Counted from the stretch's first letter, positions 35,567 through 44,587 are shown. The stretch: 64,000 bases of DNA from Slackia equolifaciens (GCF_003725995.1 NZ_QIBX01000001.1:1-64000), one strand, 5' to 3'. The notes: generated by a model not told the origin, from the letters alone. Translations and numbers: made by a program.

Positions 35567-35994
35567 GTCGATCACTCGCTTTCCGGGAGGCCTCGCCTCC
35601 CATCGCGGGGCCCCCATCGGCGCCCCTTCGTTTTATCTCGACGAGAACTTTACCACCCATAAATTGTTAAAACCGCCTGATGAGGCCTTCGTAACCTCCA
35701 CGTCATCAGAGATACGCCGCCTGACGTACACCCGTCACAAAGCAAACACAAACGCCCCACGCCCCAGGCCTCCCCTACGGTAAAAAGCGCAGAGAGCGGC
35801 GCCTGTGACGCAGAATCGCCCGCAATCAAAGCGAGCGCGGCGAATTGCCGAACAGAGGACCCAGCAATATCGATGCTTTTCTTTGCGGAGGTGTCTCTAT
35901 GGCTTTGTCAATGGGTTTTGGAGGGCGTTTCCGCAACCACCGCTGAGTGGTGGGGCAGGTAGCGGAGAGGTCCGCCAAGATCCGCTCCCTCTCT

Positions 35995-36019
35995 CCCCTC
36001 TCCCCTCTCCCCTCTCCCC
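35995..36019 (-). repeat. (CCCCTCT) repeat, G-quadruplex motif on the minus strand
   Basis: Four CCCC tracts separated by TCT exactly, so the minus strand reads GGGG-AGA four times in register, a complete G4 pattern inside a 45-base pyrimidine tract. Confidence 0.8.
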
Positions 36020-36134
36020 TCTCTTCCTCGCTGTACATGCGCAGCCCCCTCCCAGGGTCGCCCGCCGCGCCGGGAGGGGCATGCCCCCGCGGTCCAAGAT
36101 TCTGCCGCACCCTTATCCGCTGACTTTCCGGACT

Positions 36135-36384
36135 GCCGGTATAAAAATCGCGTTATCTGCTACGTTTCGAGGGGCTCGGTATAAAAACGGCGTTAAATGC
36201 GCGAGCAAGCGGCGCCGGATTCGCCGAAACCCGGGACCAGATCGTGGACGATTTGCGAAACCCCAGCTCAGAATCGCGACCCCATCTATGGGACTCCTCC
36301 ATGCTCCGATGCGTTCCCACATATAATGCCGTTTTTGGAAATGACGCCCAGAAAGCTCGCAAATAACGCGGTTTTTATACCGGC
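36135..36384. repeat. Inverted double-unit repeat (BIME/MITE-like)
   Basis: GCCGGTATAAAAATCGCGTTAT at 36135-36156 is matched on the opposite strand at 36363-36384 with one mismatch. A second, weaker unit lies inside each arm (36177-36198, CGGTATAAAAACGGCGTTAA; and inverted at 36321-36339). Overall: two tandem units, a 120-base centre, two inverted units. Confidence 0.75.
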
Positions 36385-36669
36385 GGCATTGGCAGAGGCG
36401 GCGTTGGCGCAGGTGACATTGCGCCGGCGGCATTGACATAGGCAGCTTTGCATCGGCGGCTTTGATGTCTGCGGCATCGAGGAAACTGAGAGTCCGCCAG
36501 ACACCGATTGCCACAACGGGTATGATGACAAGAGTACGGACTCGGCATGCGATCCAGCAGCAGGCCACCGTGCGGGTCCAGAAAACGCCAGCGATTCAGG
36601 GCGACACACCGCCTTCGTCTGGCAAAGCGAGCGCATGGCACGACACCGCCATGCGAGAAGGAGGCAAGC

Positions 36670-37443
36670 ATGTTCTTCAAAAAAGCCATCGTACGCCGTC
36701 CGCCTAAATCGTTCCCGCTCGCCTATCAAGGAGCGCCAGATCACGCCGCACCCGATTATGACCTGGCAATCCAGCAGCACGATGCCTACATTGCCGCCCT
36801 TAAGGAATGCGGCTGCGAGGTAACCGTTCTGCCTCCGGTTGAAAACCTCATCAAGTCAGTATTCGTCGAAGACCCCGTCGTCATTACGCCCAAGGGCGCC
36901 ATTATCACCAACCCCGGGCTCACGATCCGCAACCCTGAGAAAGACGCCATGCTCCCCACCATCAAGGAGCTCTTCGACGACGACCACATCGCCTACATCG
37001 AGCTGCCCGGCACGCTCGAAGGCGGCGACGTCATGATGGTGGAAGACCACTTCTATGTGGGCAAATCCAATCGTACCAGCCAGATGGGAGTGGATCAGTT
37101 CATCAAAATCCTCGCTGGTTGGGGCATCAAGTGCGAAGAGGTTCCGCTGACCACCGTATTGCACCTGAAAACTGGCGCGAACTACCTAGACAACAACCGC
37201 ATGATTGTATCCGGCGAGTTCATTGACAAGCCGATATTCGATTCGTATGACAAGATTATCGTGCCCGACGAAGAAATGAACGCGGCGAATTGCCTCTGGG
37301 TGAACGAGACCATCATCGTGCCAAAGGGCTATCCCACCATGCTTGAGGCCATGCAAAACCTAGGCTACAAGACCATCGTAGTAGATATCTCGGAATACGA
37401 GAAGCTCAACGGCGGCCTATCGTGCCTATCCGTGAGGTTCTAG
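36670..37443 (+). CDS. Dimethylarginine dimethylaminohydrolase-like amidinotransferase-fold hydrolase
   Basis: 257 residues, cytoplasmic. Pentein fold markers: VEDPVVITPKGAIITNPG, LEGGDVMMV (Glu-Gly-Gly-Asp), catalytic His in TVLHLKTGANYLD and the nucleophile Cys near the end in GGLSCLSVRF. Family members hydrolyse methylated arginines to citrulline or act as arginine deiminase relatives. GAAGGAGGCAAGC gives a strong ribosome site for the ATG at 36670. Single gene, plus strand, with a terminator at 37469. Exact substrate open. Confidence 0.88.
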   Translation: MFFKKAIVRRPPKSFPLAYQGAPDHAAPDYDLAIQQHDAYIAALKECGCEVTVLPPVENLIKSVFVEDPVVITPKGAIITNPGLTIRNPEKDAMLPTIKELFDDDHIAYIELPGTLEGGDVMMVEDHFYVGKSNRTSQMGVDQFIKILAGWGIKCEEVPLTTVLHLKTGANYLDNNRMIVSGEFIDKPIFDSYDKIIVPDEEMNAANCLWVNETIIVPKGYPTMLEAMQNLGYKTIVVDISEYEKLNGGLSCLSVRF

Positions 37444-37468
37444 CTTTAGATGCATACCGCCGAATGCG

Positions 37469-37500
37469 AGAGGCGCCTCCCAATCGGGGGGCGCCTCTTC
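37469..37500 (+). terminator. Terminator after the DDAH-like gene
   Basis: AGAGGCGCCTCCC-AATC-GGGGGGCGCCTCT, 13-bp stem with one G-U pair, followed by TCC; also symmetric enough to act on the minus strand. Confidence 0.7.
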
Positions 37501-37659
37501 CGTCCATTCATCCCATTCGCCCATCAACCTGGGCATTGGCGGCATCTATGCAGTCCTCAATCGAGATAAAGCGGCACCAATAACGGCCCCCCTCTCCTAT
37601 GGAGTTTGCTAAACCTGCAAAACGATAGCGATAGCGGCGCCCCTCGCTCACCGCAAGGC

Positions 37660-38745
37660 CTATCGCCCTGCCCTTTCCTCTACCGGGATGTACTCCACGC
37701 CCTCGTAGCCGAAGACGGCGGGGCCCACAACCGCCAAGCCCTCGGGCGTGCGCCACTGCGGCGCGCAAGGAATGCCGAGCACCAGCGCGCGGCAGCCATA
37801 CTTGAGAGACTCGCCCGTGATGGGCGTGAGCGTTTCGGTATCGAACATGGCAATGAGGTCGGGGGCGGTGCACACGGGCACGCCGTCCACCTCAGCGATC
37901 AGGAACTCGTTTTGGAATCGCACATGCATGTCGCTTCCCTTGTAGGCATCGAAGCCTTCCAGATGCGCCACGCCGCGCGCAAAGCCTCCGATGGTGCGAC
38001 GCTCCACATCTTGCACCTTGCCGCGGAAAAGCTCCACCGCGCGCAAAGCTTCCATGAGCTCGGATGCGTCGTTTGAATGCGCGGCGCGCGCCTTACGCAG
38101 GATGCGCCCCACGTTTTCGCACAGCGTGTACGTACCCGCAACGCTGTGGGCCTTCGCCTGCACTCCGTTCATGCCGTAGCACGCAAGCGAGATGTTCCCG
38201 CCCATTTCAACCGTGGCCCCACGGCACAAATCCTCGCCGCGCTTATTGTCATCGGTCTTGATGAGAAGGCGATTTCCGCGCTCGTCCGCCACGCCTATAG
38301 GGCTTGCGCTCTGTCCATACATGGACCACGTGACCATCTGCAGCTCCGGGAACGCGCGCCCCATGCCGTCGGCGTCGAGCAGCGGAATGCCACGGCGCGC
38401 AGCGGGAAGCATCGGGTGCAGCGAGTTCCAGCCGCCCGCCTCGGAGGGCAGCAGCGCGTCGAACGTGTGCCCCACCTCGGCCTCAAGCGCTTCCAGAGCA
38501 TACTCGGGCTCAGGGCCCGCGGGCACCTTCTCTACGAGCACCGTAGGCGCTCCCAGGCCCATAGACACGGCAACGCGCGCGTCATCGGGCACTTCATCAA
38601 GTTCAAGCAGCGTGATTTCGCCAAATTCTGCCACAGTTTGCTTAGCGATAAGGATGCCCACGTACGGGTTTCCACCGCCGCCCGACGCCATGACCGCCGC
38701 GCCCATCGCGATGTCTTCGACCTCTTGCGTTCCCAGTTTTCTCAT
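37660..38745 (-). CDS. DUF917 (S-methyl-thiohydantoin desulfurase-like) protein, copy 1
   Basis: 361 residues. Starts MRKLGTQEVEDIAMGAAVMA followed by SGGGGNPYVG, the glycine-rich start of DUF917; LGAPTVLVEKVP, EAGGWNSL and DADGMGRAFPELQMVTW are the other family blocks. The ATG at 38745 has GAGGAAATC before it. Relatives occur with hydantoinase/oxoprolinase genes and act on thiohydantoin- or hydantoin-type rings; the true substrate is unknown. It is paralogous to 40408-41496 on the other side of the HyuA-like gene. A palindrome operator lies 27 bases upstream. Confidence 0.85.
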   Translation of the reverse strand: MRKLGTQEVEDIAMGAAVMASGGGGNPYVGILIAKQTVAEFGEITLLELDEVPDDARVAVSMGLGAPTVLVEKVPAGPEPEYALEALEAEVGHTFDALLPSEAGGWNSLHPMLPAARRGIPLLDADGMGRAFPELQMVTWSMYGQSASPIGVADERGNRLLIKTDDNKRGEDLCRGATVEMGGNISLACYGMNGVQAKAHSVAGTYTLCENVGRILRKARAAHSNDASELMEALRAVELFRGKVQDVERRTIGGFARGVAHLEGFDAYKGSDMHVRFQNEFLIAEVDGVPVCTAPDLIAMFDTETLTPITGESLKYGCRALVLGIPCAPQWRTPEGLAVVGPAVFGYEGVEYIPVEERAGR

Positions 38746-38771
38746 GATTTCCTCGATTAGCAATCGTAATG

Positions 38772-38795
38772 CTTTAATGCGCTATAGCACTAAAG
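38772..38795. promoter_or_regulatory. Palindromic operator, two overlapping sites
   Basis: CTTTA-ATGCGC-TATAG overlaps a second half CACTAAAG; on the minus strand TAAAG is followed after three bases by TACGAT, a possible -10 of DUF917 copy 1. Same spacing as at the symporter promoter. Confidence 0.6.
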
Positions 38796-38846
38796 CATCT
38801 CGGCCTGAAAATGCGGCAGGCACATATGACCCGCCGCTTTTTATTC

Positions 38847-40415
38847 CTAGATACGCAAATCGCCTACCGCTTTCACGCGCACACGTGTGGCATTGCCGGG
38901 CAGATACGCCAGCGGAACGTCCTCCACCTCGACGATCTCGATGGTATCGGGGTCGGCACCCGCCTTGACGGCCTCGTCGCGAGCCAAGCCCTTAGCCACC
39001 TCGAGCGTTTCGGCACGACCAAGCTTATCCAGCGAGAACACTCGCTCAATCTGGCCGGACACCTGCGAAATCGCACTGCCCACGGCATTCGCCACGCCGA
39101 AGTTCTCGGGGCGCTTCAGCTGCGCCACGCCCTCGAGCGAATCGGGCATCAGAATGCTTCCGCCGCCCACGAGCACCACGTCGATGTCGCCCGCGCTGGT
39201 CTTCATACGGTCGATGCAGTCCTCCACCATCTTGACCATGCACGCCAAGGCTTTATCCACAAGATCAGGCGCGAGGAACGCGACCTTCTCGGGATCGCCC
39301 ACGCCGGGCGCCATGCCGCGCGCCACCACGATATCGGTAGCGGTCAGCGTATCGCCGCCGAAGCACAAGGCCTTCTCGGTTACCTTATAGCCCACCGAAT
39401 CAGGACCCACGGTCACAGTGCCATCCTCATGGCGGCGCACGATGGAGCCGCCGCCCAAGCCGATGGAGATGATGTCGGGCATGCGGAAGTTCGTGCGCAC
39501 GCCGCCGATCTCAACCGCCAGCATGCTCTCACGCGGGAACCCGTGCACCAGCACGCCCAAGTCGGTGGTGGTGCCGCCGATGTCCACCACCACGGCATCT
39601 TTGAGGCCCGTAAGGAAGCTCGCGCCGCGGATGGAGTTGGTGGGTCCGCACGCGATGGTGAGGATGGGGTAACGCATGGCGTATTCGGCGCTCATGAGCG
39701 TGCCGTCGTTTTGGCACAGGTAGATTTCGGCGTCTTTGATGCCTTCGGCGTCGAGCGCAGCGATGAAGCTCTCGGACGTGGTTTTGGCCACGTTCACCAG
39801 CGCGGCATTGAGGATGGTGGCATTCTCGCGCTCAAGCAGGCTCACGCTGCCGATCTCGCTGGAAATGGAGATGGGGAAATCCTCGCCCAGCTCCTCGCGC
39901 ATGATCTGCGCGGCAGCTTTCTCGTGGCTTGCATCCACCGGCGAGAACACGCTGGAAATGGCCACGCTGTCGCAGCTGCCCTTGACCTCCTTGGCGATGC
40001 GACGCACCTCGTCGGCGTCGAACGGTGCAATCTCGCGGCCGTCGAACTCATGGCCGCCCTGCACGAGGAACCACTGGTCGTTGATGGCGCTGCGCAGGTC
40101 GGCGGGCCAGTCAATCATGGGCTTGATGGCGGCCGTCGCCGGCGCACCGATGCGAATCACGGCCACGCGGTCGAGCCTCTTGCGCTCCACGATAGCGTTG
40201 GTGCAGTGCGTGGTACCCAGCATGGCGTAGCCGATCTGGCTGCGGTCGACCGCCGGATCGGAGAGCACGGCTGCCATAGCGTTACGGATGCCGCCCATCA
40301 CGTCTTCAGTGGTGGGGCTTTTCACGGCCGCCACCAGATTGAGCTTATCGTCAAGCACCACGGCGTCGGTGTTGGTGCCGCCGACGTCGATGCCGATGCG
40401 CCATTGCTTAGCCAT
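38847..40415 (-). CDS. Hydantoinase/oxoprolinase family protein (HyuA-type)
   Basis: 522 residues. ATP-binding actin-like fold: N-terminal RIGIDVGGTNTDAVVLDDK, second phosphate loop VVVDIGGTTTDLGVLVHG near 290, GLGGGSIVRR, and VVLVGGGSILMP near 435. The family opens hydantoin, oxoproline or related rings with ATP. Short compared with full 5-oxoprolinases and lacking a HyuB partner; DUF917 proteins stand in that place on both sides. Its ATG lies inside the end of the preceding DUF917 gene (8-base overlap), so the two are coupled. Confidence 0.88.
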   Translation of the reverse strand: MAKQWRIGIDVGGTNTDAVVLDDKLNLVAAVKSPTTEDVMGGIRNAMAAVLSDPAVDRSQIGYAMLGTTHCTNAIVERKRLDRVAVIRIGAPATAAIKPMIDWPADLRSAINDQWFLVQGGHEFDGREIAPFDADEVRRIAKEVKGSCDSVAISSVFSPVDASHEKAAAQIMREELGEDFPISISSEIGSVSLLERENATILNAALVNVAKTTSESFIAALDAEGIKDAEIYLCQNDGTLMSAEYAMRYPILTIACGPTNSIRGASFLTGLKDAVVVDIGGTTTDLGVLVHGFPRESMLAVEIGGVRTNFRMPDIISIGLGGGSIVRRHEDGTVTVGPDSVGYKVTEKALCFGGDTLTATDIVVARGMAPGVGDPEKVAFLAPDLVDKALACMVKMVEDCIDRMKTSAGDIDVVLVGGGSILMPDSLEGVAQLKRPENFGVANAVGSAISQVSGQIERVFSLDKLGRAETLEVAKGLARDEAVKAGADPDTIEIVEVEDVPLAYLPGNATRVRVKAVGDLRI

Positions 40416-41496
40416 TGTTCTTCACCCTTTCCTCGACGGGCACGTAATCGAAGTCGTAACCGAAGTAACGCGGGCCGGCGATCTTCAGGCCGCGCTCGCT
40501 GCGCCAATGCTTGTGCACGGGAATGCCGATGACCACGCCGCGGGCGCCGTATTTCATGCCTTCGGTGGTGATGGGCAGCGCCGTCTCGATGTCGAGCACG
40601 GCGATGAGGTCGGGCGTGCTGCACAGAATCTGGTCGCCGGACTTGCACAGCAGATGCTCGTTCTGGAAACGGAGCTCGCATTCCTTGCCGTGATAGGCGT
40701 CGATGCCCTGGAAGTGTGCATAGCCGCGCGCGAAACCGCCTTCGGTACGACGCGACACGTCATCCAGCTTACCGCGGAACAGCTCGTAGGCGCCCAGGAA
40801 TTCCAGAATCTCGGGTACGGGGTCTACGTTCTTTTCCTGGCATTCGCGAATGGTGCGACCGATGACCTCGCAATACGTAGACGTGCCGGGAATGGAGCAA
40901 CGCTTAACGTCGGCGCCCGTCATGGCGTAGTCGGCCATGAACACGCTGCCGCCGGTGGTGATGGCCACGTTGCGCGCAAGTCGCTCCGCCCAGGCGTTGT
41001 CCACGGCATCGATGGTGACCACGTCGCCCTTCTCGTCGCACACCACGGCGGGGCATGCGGGGATGTCGAACAGCGACCAGGTCACATGCTGCAGCTCGGG
41101 GAACGCGCGGCCCATGCCGTCGCAATCGACGATAGGCACGCCCTTGGCCGCCGCCACCTGGAACGGAAGAAGCGAGTTGAGGCCGCCCGCCTCAAGCGGC
41201 ATGATGGCATCGAACTTGCGGCCGAAGCGCTCTTCCAGCGCGTCGACGGCGCCCACGCCCTCGCGGCCGTTGGGCACCTTCTCCACCAGTACGGTGGGAG
41301 CGCCCAGCATGTGCGATCCGCACACCCAGGCGTCGTCGTCCAGCTCGTCCAACGTAATCATGTCGAACGGGCCGTACTCGTCGATGGCCTGCAGGGCCAT
41401 CAGCTTGCCGATGTAGGGGTCTCCCCCTCCGCCCGACGCGAGGACGGCGGCGCCTACCGCCATGTCCTCCACTTCGCGTTTGCCGATCTTTCGCAC
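40408..41496 (-). CDS. DUF917 (S-methyl-thiohydantoin desulfurase-like) protein, copy 2
   Basis: 362 residues beginning VRKIGKREVEDMAVGAAVLA, SGGGGDPYIG, with LGAPTVLVEKVP, EAGGLNSLLPF and DCDGMGRAFPELQHVTW as in copy 1. The GTG at 41496 is taken because AGGAGG is six bases upstream and it matches the start of copy 1; an ATG at 41544 lacks a site. First gene of the DUF917-hyuA unit, with the palindromic operator at 41681-41696 upstream. The two copies are clearly related but diverged through most of the middle. Confidence 0.85.
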   Translation of the reverse strand: MRKIGKREVEDMAVGAAVLASGGGGDPYIGKLMALQAIDEYGPFDMITLDELDDDAWVCGSHMLGAPTVLVEKVPNGREGVGAVDALEERFGRKFDAIMPLEAGGLNSLLPFQVAAAKGVPIVDCDGMGRAFPELQHVTWSLFDIPACPAVVCDEKGDVVTIDAVDNAWAERLARNVAITTGGSVFMADYAMTGADVKRCSIPGTSTYCEVIGRTIRECQEKNVDPVPEILEFLGAYELFRGKLDDVSRRTEGGFARGYAHFQGIDAYHGKECELRFQNEHLLCKSGDQILCSTPDLIAVLDIETALPITTEGMKYGARGVVIGIPVHKHWRSERGLKIAGPRYFGYDFDYVPVEERVKNNG

Positions 41497-41680
41497 GATC
41501 CGCCTCCTAACGTGGTTTCGCCCCGGTTGGAGCGCGGCCGCCAACCGCCCTGCAAGCCGAGGCCGTCGCGAGATAACACCTCGCGTTCGATGTGACTCGG
41601 GGCGCGTTAAGCCGCGCGCCCGCCATACGAAAACGGGGCCGCAAACACACGCGACCCCATTGTTTCTCGCATAGATGATA

Positions 41681-41696
41681 CTTTAGCGCATTGGAG
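41681..41696. promoter_or_regulatory. Palindromic operator CTTTA-GCGCAT-TGGAG
   Basis: Upstream of DUF917 copy 2. The right half is weaker (two changes). On the minus strand it runs directly into TATCAT, a -10-like hexamer. It lies just past the stop of the 56-residue membrane protein. Confidence 0.5.
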
Positions 41697-41723
41697 CGCC
41701 ACATTGGGCGCGACGGTCGCATT

Positions 41724-41894
41724 TCACCGCTTCTCGGCCTTCTTCTTCTCAAAATCCTCCATGCCGGCACACACCGCCTTGCGAATGACCCAATACAGCA
41801 CAAGGCCGATGAGGGCCAAAACGACAAGCCAGAAGATAAGCATGGGCAGCATTACGAACAAATACTCCGCCGGATTAATGCCGAACACCCTCAT
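41724..41894 (-). CDS. 56-residue single-pass membrane protein
   Basis: MRVFGINPAEYLFVMLPMLI, then FWLVVLALIGLVLYWVIRKA and a charged tail MEDFEKKKAEKR. One long hydrophobic segment (about 12-40) with positive residues after it, so the C-terminus is likely cytoplasmic. GAGAGGAGGGCATC is an excellent ribosome site. It resembles the tiny anchor subunits that accompany transporters or carboxylases, but no match is certain. It is the last gene before the operator of the DUF917-hyuA unit and may be read into it. Confidence 0.7.
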   Translation of the reverse strand: MRVFGINPAEYLFVMLPMLIFWLVVLALIGLVLYWVIRKAVCAGMEDFEKKKAEKR

Positions 41895-42459
41895 GATGCC
41901 CTCCTCTCGCCAAAGGCAAGCACGCCCACAATATCCCTCTTTCGAACGAGGGTGCGCCCGCTGTGTTTCCGCATAACGACGCGCCCGCCATGCTTCCGCT
42001 TAACGACGCGCCCGCCCATAAGGGAGTACCTCGAACATGATACCTCGCCGCAGCGCTCCCGGGTCTTTCCGCCGTAGCCCGCGGTCAAAACGCTCGACTA
42101 ACGCGCGCCCGACGAACACGCGCCTCTCCGCAAATACGCCCTCATCGCGACTTGCGCGGCAACCGAGCGTGCCGCGTAGGAGCGAGGAGCGCGGAAAACC
42201 TGATTTTCTCGAGAGTTGCGTGGTCCGCGCACGTTTTTTCGTGCGATTGCCAAAATTCACCGCCCGCACTTTAGAACATAGGCTAGACGCATCCGGCCGC
42301 ATAGCTGCGCGCCACATGGTGGAATACGCTCAGGAGGCGTAAGCAGCCCCGTAGCGGACTCCGACCAGGCGTTTTGTCTTGTTACATATCGCCCCTCCAA
42401 CGGCCCCGCATGCATAAATGCGGGGCCGCCTTTGATGCAGGGCCTCGCAACTTCGTCCC
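41895..42459. other. Intergenic region with 27-bp tandem repeats
   Basis: Contains 41954-42020 (27-bp units) and the hairpin CGGCCCCGCAT/ATGCGGGGCCG at 42401-42428 near the YjbR-like stop, which lacks a U-run. No gene supported. Confidence 0.5.
41954..42020. repeat. 27-bp tandem repeats
   Basis: GCGCCCGCTGTGTTTCCGCA-TAACGAC (41954-41980), GCGCCCGCCATGCTTCCGCT-TAACGAC (41981-42007) and a partial third unit. Confidence 0.65.
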
Positions 42460-42858
42460 TTATTCTGAAGACCCTGCAATTTCACGCTGCATTTTCTTCG
42501 TGAGCTTAGCGAATACCAGCGCATAGCTGTGGTCGCACAACTCAAAGAGCAAATCCTCGGGAAACGCCCTGCCCACCGCATCCAAATCGACTGAAATCCA
42601 GGTTCGGCCATCGGAATAATACGCAGGGAAAATCGCGTCGGGATATTGCTCGCGCAGCCGTTCGCTCCATGCCGGGTCGCATTTGAGCGACACCATGTGA
42701 CGCCCCGCATACGGACGGTCCACATCAGGGCCAACCGTGAACTCGCAAGCAAACTGTTTACCGCCCACCCAGTAGCACCACCAACCCCACTTGGGCTGAA
42801 ACGCCTTACTTGCCCCGGGATGCGAAAGCAGCCGCGCATCAATCACCGAGAAATCCAT
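42460..42858 (-). CDS. MmcQ/YjbR family protein
   Basis: 132 residues. Family pattern seen in KAFQPKWGWWCYWVGGKQFA, then VSLKCDPAWSERLREQYPDA, TWISVDLD and FELCDHSYALVFAKLTKK near the end. These proteins have a CyaY-like double-wing fold and are thought to bind DNA; function unproven. GAGGGATAGACG precedes the ATG, three bases after the tlyA stop, so it is co-transcribed with tlyA. Confidence 0.85.
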   Translation of the reverse strand: MDFSVIDARLLSHPGASKAFQPKWGWWCYWVGGKQFACEFTVGPDVDRPYAGRHMVSLKCDPAWSERLREQYPDAIFPAYYSDGRTWISVDLDAVGRAFPEDLLFELCDHSYALVFAKLTKKMQREIAGSSE

Positions 42859-42861
42859 CGT

Positions 42862-43611
42862 CTATCCCTCGAATACTGCTTTGACCAGATATTCCACGTT
42901 GCCCTCTGCGCCTTTGATAGGACTTTCTACCGCACCTTCAACAGCGAAGCCAGCCGTACGCAGGGCCTCTTCCACCTCGCGCACCACGCGCTCGCGCACC
43001 GCCGGATCTCGCACTATGCCGCGGTCGGTTTCGTCATGGGCACTTTCAAACTGGGGCTTCACCAGGGCGAGCAGCACGCTTCCCGGTGCGCACAGCGCGG
43101 CAAACGTAGGAGCAAGCCCCGCAAGGCCGATAAACGAAAGATCCGCCACCAGCACGTCAAAGGGGGCACCCAGCTCCTCAGGCGCCGCCGACTTGATGTT
43201 AGTGCGCTCGAACACACTCACGCGGCTATCCTCGCGCAGCTTCCACGCCAGCTGCCCGTAGTTCACGTCCACGCACGCCACGCTTGCCGCGCCCGCCTGC
43301 AGCAAGCAATCGGTGAACCCACCAGTGGAGCTGCCGATGTCGATGCAACGTGCCCCCGCAACGCTTTGCCCGAACGCATCGAGCGCGCCCTGCAGCTTGT
43401 GCCCGCCACGGCTCACGAACTGCTTTTGTCCGCGAACAAACACATCCGCATCGGGGCGCACCTGCACCGCCGCACTCGTAGGGTATACGTCGTCCACCCG
43501 CACCTCGTGCGCAAGCACGGCGCGCAAGGCGGCGCCTCGATCGGGGAAATAGCCCAGCTCGACCAGGAGGTCATCCAGGCGCATCTTCTTCTTTTTTAGG
43601 CTCGTCCCCAT
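42862..43611 (-). CDS. tlyA: TlyA family rRNA 2'-O-methyltransferase
   Basis: About 249 residues. S4 RNA-binding domain first (RLDDLLVELGYFPDRGAALR), then FVSRGGHKLQGALDAF and a Rossmann methyltransferase with CIDIGSSTGGFTDCLLQAGA for SAM and the VLVADLSFIGL acidic motif. TlyA methylates 16S C1409 and 23S C1920 and affects capreomycin sensitivity; some are called haemolysins. ATG 43611 or 43584 are both possible; the S4 domain starts at the second. In many genomes tlyA follows dxs and xseB; here it stands downstream of dxs after a repeat-rich kilobase. Confidence 0.9.
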   Translation of the reverse strand: MGTSLKKKKMRLDDLLVELGYFPDRGAALRAVLAHEVRVDDVYPTSAAVQVRPDADVFVRGQKQFVSRGGHKLQGALDAFGQSVAGARCIDIGSSTGGFTDCLLQAGAASVACVDVNYGQLAWKLREDSRVSVFERTNIKSAAPEELGAPFDVLVADLSFIGLAGLAPTFAALCAPGSVLLALVKPQFESAHDETDRGIVRDPAVRERVVREVEEALRTAGFAVEGAVESPIKGAEGNVEYLVKAVFEG

Positions 43612-44204
43612 CGTCTTTGTCCCATCATGTCCTGAGCGTACATTCGCTTTCTCATTAAATCGCGCCTCCCTCAATTCGGCAAGCATTCATAGACGATTCT
43701 CCCCTAATGAACGGACGTAACGCTCCGCGCAGGCTTTCATAGGGGGAAGAGCAGCGAATCTCCTAATGAACGGTCGCTGCGAACCTGACCGTGGTAAGAG
43801 GCCAAACAGCCGTCAGCTCTCCGCCGTATCCCACGAGCAGCACAGTACATGACCGCAGCAAAACAACCGAACGCTCAGCGACATACCAGGAGGGGCGGAC
43901 GAGCATACATGCACGCATGCATAACGACAATGATATAACCGCCACACCGCCCAGGTATGCGATGCATTCGCATATGCTCATGCATGCATAACCCAAGGAG
44001 ACGGATCGCATGCCGAAAACGCACGCTTGGGTAAATTCGGATACGCCGGAGTTGAATTGGCGAGACCCGGCATTACCCGCCCTCTTACGCAAAAGGAGAC
44101 CCCGGCATCGCCCGCTCTCTTACGTAAAATCATCAGTCCTAGCGATTGAAGCCGTACGCCGGAGCTGGATTGCCGAGACCCGGCATCGCTCTGTTGTAAA
44201 AGTC

Positions 44205-44471
44205 ACGTTTAGCGAGATTCGGGCATCTCCATGTTGAAAAAGTTACGTTTAGCGAGATTGATTTTGGCTCTCGCGAATATTCTCTCGAGAGAGTCTTTTA
44301 TCGCAAAGCGCCCATCAGGCATTATGGGCAGTCGTCTCCGTACGCCGAACTTAAACTCGCTTTGAGAGGCATTCGGAAGAACGCTAAACGCGTATTTTTC
44401 AACAATGGCATTGCCGAATCTCGCTAAACGTGCAACTTTCAACACCAGCATGGCAGAATCTCTCTAAACGT
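44205..44471. repeat. Inverted array of 40-bp units around a central palindrome
   Basis: ACGTTTAGCGAGATT at 44205-44219 and 44245-44259 (40-base step); reverse complement at 44417-44431 and 44457-44471 (40-base step, one change in the last) and a weaker one at 44379-44392. Between them a perfect 12-bp palindrome TCTCTCGAGAGA at 44281-44292. Confidence 0.8.
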
Positions 44472-44587
44472 GCATTTTTCAGAAATGGGATCTCCCGGCG
44501 ATAACCGCAACTCCCTCAAAACGCACTGCCCCGCAGCCCCGCACAATTCCGTAGCCCAAAGCGCTTCTGCGACTCGGCAAATCGCCT

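Larger units (their letters stand above)
35567..36669. other. 1.1-kb gene-free region with repeats
   Basis: Contains a four-fold C4 tract at 35995-36019, an inverted pair of double repeat units at 36135-36384, and degenerate GGCGGCATTGNCA micro-repeats at 36383-36483. Open frames here are chance products without ribosome sites. Confidence 0.6.

Noticed and set aside
38811-40532. 573-codon frame antisense to the HyuA-like gene
   Set aside because: Shadow of a strongly supported gene; no start signal.
42401-42428. Terminator of the YjbR-like gene
   Set aside because: Good 11-bp stem but no U-run in either direction; left as a hairpin within the intergenic note.
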